6,763 nucleotides of DNA from Neisseriaceae bacterium. Lineage in GTDB: Bacteria > Pseudomonadota > Gammaproteobacteria > Burkholderiales > Neisseriaceae. The notes below the pieces were generated by a model. It searched no databases, had not been told where the DNA came from, and saw nothing but the letters and a program-made list of their open reading frames with translations. Location: contig JAFSQZ010000037.1 in the NCBI GenBank assembly GCA_017446355.1, positions 1 to 6,763 on the forward strand, written 5' to 3'. The position numbers were made by a program, and so were the translations under genes. Every line of letters starts with the position of its first letter. Within the stretch, counting starts at the first letter, position 1. Positions 1-4,653 of the stretch are shown here, in pieces.

Positions 1-1
1 A

Positions 2-1105
2 TTGTCCGCAAAATGGCGAACACAAAGCCAAGCTTTAATATTCGGCATCACAGGTTCTTCGGGAAAAACCACCGTCAAAGAAATGCTCGCCAATATTTTG
101 CGCACAGCTTTTGGTGAAGAAGCCGTATTAGCCACCGCTGGCAATCTCAATAATCATATTGGTCTACCGCTCACCTTATTAAATTTAAAAGCGCACCACC
201 GTTTTGCCGTGATTGAAATGGGAATGAGTGGTTTTGGTGAACTTGCTTTACTCACGCGTTTAGCCGCGCCCAATATTGCTTTGGTCAATAACGCAATGAG
301 TGCGCACATAGGTTGTGGCTTTAATGGTGTTGCCGACATTGCGCGTGCAAAAAGTGAAATTTATCAAGGTTTAACACCCAAACAAGGCATTGCGATTTTG
401 CCAAAAGAAGACAAACATTTCGCCATTTTTCAGGCAGCCACCGAAAACTTCACCACCCAAACTTTTGGTTTGCACACAGGTGATGTTTACGCACAAGATA
501 TTGTATTAAATGATTTATCCAGTGATTTTGTACTCTGTTCAGGCTGCCTGAAAGAACCTGTTCATTTACCTGTTGCAGGCGAACACAACATCAGTAATGC
601 TTGTGCAGCTGCTGCTTTGGCATTATCAGGTGGTTTAAGTTTGCCACAAATCGCACAAGGTTTAAGCAGTTTTCAAAACATTAAAGGCAGATTGCAAAAT
701 AAAAAAGGTAAAAAAAATAGCCTAATTTTAGATGACACGTATAATGCCAACCCTGATAGTATGAAAGCCGCCTTAAATGTATTAGCCAAACTGCCTGCGC
801 CACGAATATTTGTGATGGGCGATATGGGCGAATTAGGCGAAGACAACGCAGCAAAAATGCACGAAGAAATCGGCATTTATGCGCGTGATTTAGGCATTGA
901 ACACGCCTATTTTGTGGGTAAACACAGCATTCAGGCAGCCAAACAATTTGGTGAAAACGGTTTATGGTTTGATGAAAAAACACCATTAGTCGCAAGCTTA
1001 ATCCAGCATTTACCCGAAAAAGCCAGCATCTTGGTCAAAGGTTCACGCTTTATGCAAATGGAAACAATCGTTGATGCCTTATTGGATACCGTGCAACAAA
1101 AATAA
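2..1105 (+). CDS. murF: UDP-N-acetylmuramoyl-tripeptide--D-alanyl-D-alanine ligase (5' truncated by window edge)
   Basis: MurF adds D-Ala-D-Ala to UDP-MurNAc-tripeptide using ATP, the last cytoplasmic step of peptidoglycan precursor synthesis. Numbering from the first codon seen, the frame shows the ATP-binding loop GITGSSGKTT (15-24), then NLNNHIG (48-54), the VIEMG strand (70-74), the IARAKSEIYQG segment that in this family carries the carbamylated lysine, AGEHNISN, and the Mur-ligase C-terminal signature DDTYNANPDS (from 244) followed by GDMGELG. The 367 residues visible, against about 450 in the family, mean that roughly 90 N-terminal residues (the UDP-substrate domain) lie upstream. The TTG at position 2 is simply an internal codon, not the start. 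The gene is followed 73 bases later by mraY on the same strand, the normal dcw order. One full DUS and two near-DUS copies lie inside its coding sequence. Confidence 0.96.
   Translation: MSAKWRTQSQALIFGITGSSGKTTVKEMLANILRTAFGEEAVLATAGNLNNHIGLPLTLLNLKAHHRFAVIEMGMSGFGELALLTRLAAPNIALVNNAMSAHIGCGFNGVADIARAKSEIYQGLTPKQGIAILPKEDKHFAIFQAATENFTTQTFGLHTGDVYAQDIVLNDLSSDFVLCSGCLKEPVHLPVAGEHNISNACAAAALALSGGLSLPQIAQGLSSFQNIKGRLQNKKGKKNSLILDDTYNANPDSMKAALNVLAKLPAPRIFVMGDMGELGEDNAAKMHEEIGIYARDLGIEHAYFVGKHSIQAAKQFGENGLWFDEKTPLVASLIQHLPEKASILVKGSRFMQMETIVDALLDTVQQK
538..552 (+). repeat. DNA uptake sequence inside murF (AGGCTGCCTGAA)
   Basis: The 12-mer AGGCTGCCTGAA at 541-552 is an exact Simonsiella-type DUS. 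With the three bases before it, it forms the 15-base odd palindrome TTCAGGC-T-GCCTGAA. It is read in the murF frame as Ser-Gly-Cys-Leu-Lys, just before the AGEHN motif. DUS promote uptake of related DNA by type IV pilus-based transformation in Neisseriaceae. Confidence 0.85.
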
Positions 1106-1115
1106 AACACTCACC

Positions 1116-1132
1116 TTTCAGGCAGCCTGAAA
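1116..1132 (+). repeat. Palindromic DNA uptake sequence between murF and mraY
   Basis: TTTCAGGCAGCCTGAAA is a 17-base odd palindrome with 8-base arms and a central A. The plus strand contains the Kingella-type DUS AGGCAGCCTGAA (1120-1131) and the minus strand the Simonsiella-type AGGCTGCCTGAA. It starts 10 bases after the murF stop. No T-run follows (the next bases are A-rich), so it does not look like a rightward terminator. Confidence 0.9.
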
Positions 1133-1167
1133 CAAAAAAATAACAATAAAAAATAACAGTCAATATT

Positions 1168-1172
1168 TAGGA
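1168..1172 (+). promoter_or_regulatory. Ribosome binding site of mraY
   Basis: TAGGA lies six bases before the ATG at 1179 and supports that start, which also gives the usual MraY N-terminus and length. Confidence 0.6.
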
Positions 1173-1178
1173 ACAACT

Positions 1179-2264
1179 ATGCTCATTTATTTTGCCAAAT
1201 TTCTACAACATTACGTTACAGGATTTAATGTTTTTCAATACACCACGTTTCGCGCCATTATGGCAGCACTCACTGCCCTATTATTTTGTTTATGGCTTGG
1301 ACCTTGGACCATTCGCAAACTCACCGAATTAAAAGCAGGACAACCCATTCGTTCTGACGGTCCACAAACCCACCTTATCAAAACAGGCACCCCCACTATG
1401 GGTGGCACACTCATCTTAACCGCCATCACAATATCCACCCTACTTTGGTGTAAATTAAGCAATCACTATGTTTGGATTTTACTCGGCGTTACCCTATTCA
1501 CAGGCGCACTCGGATTCTATGACGACTGGCGTAAAGTCGTATACAAAGACCCTAACGGTGTTTCCGCAAAGTTCAAAATGATTTGGCAATCCAGCGTTGC
1601 CTTAATTGCAGCCTTCGCCATTTTTTATTTAGCAAAATCAAATGCTTATGAAATTATTGTTTTCCCCTTTTTCCAACAATTTAACTTACCCTTTGGCGTA
1701 TTAGGTTTTATTGTTTTAAGCTATTTAACCATTGTAGGCGCATCAAATGCTGTCAATTTAACCGACGGTTTAGACGGTTTAGCCGCATTTCCAGTAGTAT
1801 TGGTTGCAGGTGGATTAGCCATTTTTGCCTATGTTTCGGGACACGCAACATTCGCCGACTATTTAAAACTTCCCTATATCGCAGGAGCAAATGAAGTTAC
1901 CATTTTCTGTTGCGCCATATGTGGTGCTTGTTTAGGCTTTTTATGGTTCAACGCAGCCCCCGCACAAGTATTTATGGGCGATGTTGGCGCACTCGCATTA
2001 GGTGCTGCTTTGGGTACAGTTGCTGTTATTTTGCGCCAAGAACTTGTATTAGGAATTATGGGTGGCTTATTTGTCGCAGAAGCCTTATCCGTTATTGCGC
2101 AAGTTAGCTGGTATAAACGCACCAAAAAACGCATTTTCCTAATGGCACCTATCCACCATCACTTTGAACAAAAAGGCTGGCATGAAACACAAGTGGTCAT
2201 ACGCTTTTGGATTATTACCATTGTACTGGTACTCATTGGATTAAGCTCACTCAAACTGCGCTAA
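1179..2264 (+). CDS. mraY: Phospho-N-acetylmuramoyl-pentapeptide-transferase (lipid I synthase)
   Basis: MraY is a polytopic inner-membrane enzyme that transfers phospho-MurNAc-pentapeptide from UDP to undecaprenyl phosphate, giving lipid I. At 361 residues it has the family's usual length, and the hydrophobic profile fits ten membrane segments. Family motifs visible in order are QPIRSDGPQTHLIKTGTPTMGG (split over 55-76), the catalytic acidic pair D115-D116 in GFYDDW, NAVNLTDGLDGLA (190-202), FMGDVGALALGA (from 265) with the essential D268, and the cytoplasmic histidine triad IHHHFEQKGW (H326-H328). All key residues are present, so the enzyme should be active. It lies directly downstream of murF and is probably cotranscribed with it; no clear promoter is visible in the 73-base gap. 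Unusually, the next gene is not murD but a MORN-repeat protein. Confidence 0.98.
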   Translation: MLIYFAKFLQHYVTGFNVFQYTTFRAIMAALTALLFCLWLGPWTIRKLTELKAGQPIRSDGPQTHLIKTGTPTMGGTLILTAITISTLLWCKLSNHYVWILLGVTLFTGALGFYDDWRKVVYKDPNGVSAKFKMIWQSSVALIAAFAIFYLAKSNAYEIIVFPFFQQFNLPFGVLGFIVLSYLTIVGASNAVNLTDGLDGLAAFPVVLVAGGLAIFAYVSGHATFADYLKLPYIAGANEVTIFCCAICGACLGFLWFNAAPAQVFMGDVGALALGAALGTVAVILRQELVLGIMGGLFVAEALSVIAQVSWYKRTKKRIFLMAPIHHHFEQKGWHETQVVIRFWIITIVLVLIGLSSLKLR

Positions 2265-2266
2265 TC

Positions 2267-2283
2267 TTTCAGGCAGCCTGAAA
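2267..2283 (+). repeat. Palindromic DNA uptake sequence after mraY
   Basis: This is a second exact copy of the 17-base palindrome TTTCAGGCAGCCTGAAA, starting two bases after the mraY stop codon. It is followed, after a 14-base gap, by a T-rich tract (about 2298-2318). It could therefore weakly attenuate transcription into the MORN gene, but the one-base centre leaves little room for a hairpin loop. A DUS role is the better supported reading. Confidence 0.88.
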
Positions 2284-2318
2284 TACTTATTCTTACTTTT
2301 TTATTTTTATTTGTTTTT

Positions 2319-2324
2319 AAAGGA
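2319..2324 (+). promoter_or_regulatory. Ribosome binding site that sets the start of the MORN-repeat gene
   Basis: AAAGGA lies seven bases before the ATG at 2332. An in-frame TTG at 2311 lies upstream of this site and would add seven residues before the signal peptide, so the ATG at 2332 is preferred. Confidence 0.75.
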
Positions 2325-2331
2325 CTTAATA

Positions 2332-2847
2332 ATGAAAAAAAACACATTGCGTGCATTATCTTTAATGATGACTATCCTATTTTCAAGCACCACTTTTGCT
2401 GCATCTTGTTATGTAGCCGATATGGACATTCGCGGAGAATACACAGGCGCGTGCATCAACGGACAAGCACATGGTGAAGGTATTTCCATTGGTAAAGACA
2501 AATATGAAGGCAATTTTGCCTACGGCAGAACAGATGGCAAAGGCGTGTATACTTGGGCAACAGGTGAAGTCTATTCAGGAGATTGGCGAGATGGTAGACG
2601 CACAGGCAAAGGCGTACTCACCTACCCTTCTGGTAGCAAATACGAAGGTGAATACAGAAATGACAAACGCAATGGTTTAGGTAAATTAGTACTGGTCAAA
2701 TCCAACCAAGAAAGCATTAACTCTTGGCAAAATGAAAAAAAAGGACAATGGGTAGATGATGTTTACGTTGTTGAAGGCGTATTTGTTGACGGTGATTTAC
2801 AAATCGCTTGCGACATCAATAACATACAAAGTTGCGTTGCTCATTAA
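2332..2847 (+). CDS. Secreted MORN-repeat protein
   Basis: The product is 171 residues and its precise function is unknown. It begins with a clear Sec signal peptide: MKKNTLR, a hydrophobic stretch (8-19), then STTFA with likely cleavage after A23. A cysteine at 26 is not in a good lipobox context, so a soluble periplasmic or secreted protein is more likely than a lipoprotein. Four MORN repeats follow. The first, at about 37-57, is short and degenerate; three regular 23-residue copies start at Y58, Y81 and Y104 with the Y-x-G, G-x-G and G-K-G-V pattern. The tail (124-171) is non-repetitive. Four cysteines (26, 41, 160, 168) could form two disulfides in the periplasm. MORN repeats in other proteins mediate lipid binding or oligomerisation, but no activity can be assigned here. 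It follows mraY by 67 bases and is closed by a strong terminator, so it is probably the last gene of the murF-mraY transcript. Its place in a dcw cluster hints at a cell envelope role. Confidence 0.88.
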   Translation: MKKNTLRALSLMMTILFSSTTFAASCYVADMDIRGEYTGACINGQAHGEGISIGKDKYEGNFAYGRTDGKGVYTWATGEVYSGDWRDGRRTGKGVLTYPSGSKYEGEYRNDKRNGLGKLVLVKSNQESINSWQNEKKGQWVDDVYVVEGVFVDGDLQIACDINNIQSCVAH

Positions 2848-2858
2848 AAACCACAATA

Positions 2859-2891
2859 AAAAATGGAGCCGATAAAATTGGCTCCATTTTT
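2859..2891 (+). terminator. Rho-independent terminator after the MORN gene
   Basis: A perfect 12-base stem (AAAAATGGAGCC / GGCTCCATTTTT) encloses a 9-base loop and ends in a run of five T, beginning 11 bases after the stop codon. The A-run on the 5' side means it may also work on leftward transcripts from the CheX-like gene. Confidence 0.88.
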
Positions 2892-3016
2892 GATGCTTTC
2901 AAACCCAACAAAACCTTTGCAAAACGCATCATTCTGAAATTTTCGTAAGAACACCAAAATAACACGTTTCGCAAAGCTTGCCCAATACAAATATTGGCAT
3001 CATTACCACAACAACA

Positions 3017-3051
3017 TTTCAGGCAGCCTGAAAGGGAAAGGCTGCCTGAAA
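3017..3051. terminator. Inverted pair of DNA uptake sequences between convergent genes
   Basis: The 13-base arms TTTCAGGCAGCCT (3017-3029) and AGGCTGCCTGAAA (3039-3051) are perfect reverse complements around a 9-base loop. The left arm is part of another full 17-base palindromic DUS (3017-3033); the right arm contains the DUS AGGCTGCCTGAA at 3039-3050. Inverted DUS pairs downstream of genes commonly serve as transcription terminators in Neisseriaceae. Here the pair sits 21 bases past the end of the leftward CheX-like gene, and it is the only terminator candidate close to that end. Neither side has a strong T-run (TGTTGTTG to the left, TATTT to the right), so efficiency is uncertain. Confidence 0.75.
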
Positions 3052-3071
3052 TATTTACACTTCAATTTTTA

Positions 3072-3524
3072 TCAACTTTTTTTCAAGCTAATCACAATGT
3101 TCGCATTATGTGTTTTCCAACCAATTGGAATCACGAAAGAGCGAGAATCGCGTGGTAAATGAATTTCATCTGGCACGCCTTTAATGACAAATGGAACAGA
3201 AATATCAAATTCTGGACCATATTCACTTCTGGCATTACCCGCAATAGTGTTTGCCACTTCACCAACCAAGTCCATCATATTGGCAACAGACAAATCTGGT
3301 TCTTTAATGGTCATCAAAAGGTGTCTTAACAAATCAATAGGCGCAGTGAAATACACGCAACCTGTAATAGGACCTGTAATACCAATAACACCAGTAATAT
3401 CACCTGATGGTGGATTTATGTTTTCAACCAAATAAGGCGTACCCACTTCAATACCATAATCATTTACTTGGGTAAAATAATTATGAACACCGTCAATAAA
3501 TACTTGTAGTTTTTTCTCTTTCAT
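3072..3524 (-). CDS. CheX-like protein (CheC/CheX/FliY phosphatase fold)
   Basis: This is a 150-residue soluble protein resembling CheX, a family whose characterised members dephosphorylate the response regulator CheY-P. The central segment carries D85-x3-E89-x2-N92 in DLVGEVANTIAGNA, followed by P111 in DISVPFVIKG. This matches the CheC/CheX active-site signature, in which the Glu and Asn are catalytic. The N-terminal half has the family's strand-rich pattern with GVIGITGPITGCVYF (45-59), and the C-terminus contains the expected final strand NIVISLKK. The catalytic pair is retained, so phosphatase activity is possible, but no CheY, CheA or flagellar gene is present in the window. The start is supported by AAAGG upstream, though the spacing of about 10 bases is a little long. 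It lies 80 bases downstream of the GTPase gene on the same strand and is probably cotranscribed with it. A weak internal promoter in that gap cannot be excluded. Confidence 0.8.
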   Translation of the reverse strand: MKEKKLQVFIDGVHNYFTQVNDYGIEVGTPYLVENINPPSGDITGVIGITGPITGCVYFTAPIDLLRHLLMTIKEPDLSVANMMDLVGEVANTIAGNARSEYGPEFDISVPFVIKGVPDEIHLPRDSRSFVIPIGWKTHNANIVISLKKS

Positions 3525-3604
3525 ATCATTACTACCTTTGAGATTTAAAAATCCATATAAAAAATATGTATCATCTATGTTTTACAACGAATTGCTTAAT
3601 TTCC

Positions 3605-4171
3605 CTACTCTGCTTCTTTCTGTAAAGATAATGGATTAGAGAACAATAACGTCATCACAAGAAAACGCACATCATCTTCTTTTCGCATATCCACTTCATA
3701 AACAGGGATGTTTTTGAAGTCGGATTTTGCAACAGCAGCTTTGTAATCGTCCAAAGTTAAGCCGTGCGAAGAGGGGGAGTCAAATTTATTGATGCCAACA
3801 ACTGATGGCACTTTTTCCAAAAAGTCGTGAACTTTTTCAAAATAAAAATTCAAGGTTCCAATGGGATCTTCGGAAGTATGATCAACAAGAATAACAATAC
3901 CGTTACTATCACCACCAAGAATTTCCCACATAAAATCAAAACGTTCTTGACCTGGTGTTCCATAAAGGTGAATTTTGGTTTCCTTATCCAGCACCACCGC
4001 ACCATAATCCAATGCCACAGTGGTCGTTTCTTTAATCATCGTTACACTGGCTTCGGTCGCTTTTACATCAGTATTTACTGTCTCAATTTCACTGTATGTT
4101 TGAACGGCAGTTGTTTTACCGCAACCAGGTGGTCCAAGAAAGACAATCTTATGATGGAACATTTCAGTCAT
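3605..4171 (-). CDS. Small Ras-like GTPase (MglA / COG2229 type)
   Basis: The product is a 188-residue cytoplasmic G protein. From the chosen start it shows the P-loop GPPGCGKTT (13-21), a switch I region with KETTTVALDYG (47-57), the G3 segment LYGTPGQERFDFMWEIL (69-85), VILVDHT (93-99) and the guanine-specifying NKFD (128-131). G3 reads GTPGQ instead of the usual DxxGQ. This is typical of COG2229 and related to the TVPGQ form of MglA, the GTPase that sets cell polarity and gliding direction in Myxococcus. The ATG at 4171 is preferred: AGGG lies six bases upstream, and the longer in-frame ATG at 4207 overlaps the -10 box and has no ribosome binding site. COG2229 GTPases often sit beside Roadblock/LC7 (MglB-like) regulators, but here the downstream partner is a CheX-like protein. 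The specific role (polarity, type IV pili, gliding or other) cannot be read from sequence. Confidence 0.88.
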   Translation of the reverse strand: MTEMFHHKIVFLGPPGCGKTTAVQTYSEIETVNTDVKATEASVTMIKETTTVALDYGAVVLDKETKIHLYGTPGQERFDFMWEILGGDSNGIVILVDHTSEDPIGTLNFYFEKVHDFLEKVPSVVGINKFDSPSSHGLTLDDYKAAVAKSDFKNIPVYEVDMRKEDDVRFLVMTLLFSNPLSLQKEAE

Positions 4172-4177
4172 GATAAT

Positions 4178-4181
4178 CCCT
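4178..4181 (-). promoter_or_regulatory. Ribosome binding site that sets the GTPase start
   Basis: On the minus strand AGGG lies six bases before the ATG at 4171. The alternative start at 4207 has no comparable site. Confidence 0.6.
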
Positions 4182-4205
4182 GATGCATTATTTTTAAAGT
4201 TGGGC

Positions 4206-4234
4206 ATTATAGTGCAAATTTACTCCATTTTCAT
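4206..4234 (-). promoter_or_regulatory. Sigma-70-type promoter of the GTPase-CheX operon
   Basis: On the minus strand there is a perfect -10 TATAAT (4206-4211), a 17-base spacer and a -35 ATGAAA (4229-4234) that matches four of six consensus positions. Transcription would begin near 4199, giving a leader of about 28 bases to the ATG at 4171. The in-frame ATG at 4207 overlaps the -10 box, so it would not be on this transcript. Confidence 0.7.
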
Positions 4235-4358
4235 CTGATATGTGTCATATTTCTCCACGATTATGCAAAAAAACACACTTTCTGCCATAACATATAGCTA
4301 TTGATTGTTTGACACAACGAACGACAGTAGATGTTCATCATTGGCAAAGTTACAACAA

Positions 4359-4385
4359 AAAAAGAAATAATGCTTATTTCTTTTT
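4359..4385. repeat. Perfect 12-base AT-rich inverted repeat
   Basis: AAAAAGAAATAA (4359-4370) and TTATTTCTTTTT (4374-4385) are perfect reverse complements separated by only TGC. Each arm has a single G:C pair, so an RNA hairpin would be weak. It resembles a terminator in outline, with a T-rich 3' arm, but no gene ends into it from either side. Confidence 0.6.
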
Positions 4386-4470
4386 GTGGGTTCTTTTTGG
4401 CTTGTTGATGTGTTGAAATACGCGTAAAAACAAAGTCATCTTTAAATCCATCTTAATAGATAATCGTCTT

Positions 4471-4487
4471 TTTCAGGCTGCCTGAAA
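4471..4487. repeat. Palindromic DNA uptake sequence in the divergent intergenic region
   Basis: TTTCAGGCTGCCTGAAA is the same 17-base palindrome as at 1116, 2267 and 3017, but inverted: central T on the plus strand. The Simonsiella-type DUS is therefore on the plus strand here and the Kingella-type on the minus strand. Confidence 0.88.
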
Positions 4488-4530
4488 TGTTTTTATCAGT
4501 TTTTTATCATATGAATTATTGAAATTAAGT

Positions 4531-4567
4531 TATAATGGGTGAGCTAAAACTCTAGTTTCACTATAAT
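4531..4567 (+). promoter_or_regulatory. Candidate promoter region of the tubulin-like gene
   Basis: Two perfect TATAAT hexamers lie at 4531-4536 and 4562-4567, about 120 and 90 bases before the ATG. Neither has a good -35 box at 16 to 18 bases, so either they depend on an activator or only one is used. The palindrome CAATATGAATATTG at 4571-4584 lies over the likely start site of the second and could be an operator. Confidence 0.4.
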
Positions 4568-4639
4568 AATCAATATGAATATTGTGAATCTTCCTTAAAA
4601 ACTATTCACAAACCATCCACGCACACACAACACTCAAAA

Positions 4640-4644
4640 AAGGA
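4640..4644 (+). promoter_or_regulatory. Ribosome binding site of the tubulin-like gene
   Basis: AAGGA lies nine bases before the ATG at 4654 and supports that start. Confidence 0.6.
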
Positions 4645-4653
4645 CAGCTCAAA

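Larger units (their letters stand above)
4172..4653. other. Divergent intergenic region between the GTPase operon and the tubulin-like gene
   Basis: These 482 bases hold no convincing gene. From left to right they contain the GTPase promoter (4206-4234), an unassigned stretch, an AT-only hairpin (4359-4385), a palindromic DUS (4471-4487), two rightward TATAAT hexamers (4531-4536 and 4562-4567), a palindrome CAATATGAATATTG (4571-4584), an inverted repeat TTGTGAAT/ATTCACAA (4582-4589 and 4604-4611), and the ribosome binding site of the large downstream gene. The length and the number of symmetric elements suggest regulation, but no known operator is recognised. Confidence 0.6.

Noticed and set aside
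2311..2331. Extension of the MORN protein to a TTG start at 2311.
   Set aside because: The ribosome binding site AAAGGA at 2319-2324 lies inside that extension and the signal peptide begins naturally at the ATG at 2332.
2985..3003. Small hairpin with arms CCAATA and TATTGG near 2990.
   Set aside because: Six-base AT-rich arms without a T-run; likely chance in AT-rich intergenic DNA.
1116..3051. Reading the repeated DUS palindromes as a CRISPR array or miniature transposon ends.
   Set aside because: The copies are about 740-1,150 bases apart, match the known Neisseriaceae uptake sequence and have no spacers, target duplications or transposase.
3525..3604. Separate promoter for the CheX-like gene in the 80-base gap (TTGTAA followed by TATTTT).
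   Set aside because: The spacer is only about 15 bases and both boxes match four of six positions, too weak to claim; cotranscription with the GTPase is simpler.
4305..4340. TTGACA at 4309-4314 as the -35 of a rightward promoter.
   Set aside because: No acceptable -10 hexamer is present 16 to 18 bases downstream, and the nearest rightward gene starts over 300 bases later.
4331..4408. Short rightward frame of 25 codons starting at ATG 4331, ending in hydrophobic FFLAC before the stop.
   Set aside because: It has no good ribosome binding site, is very short, and overlaps the AT-only inverted repeat. The lipoprotein-like end is followed at once by a stop.
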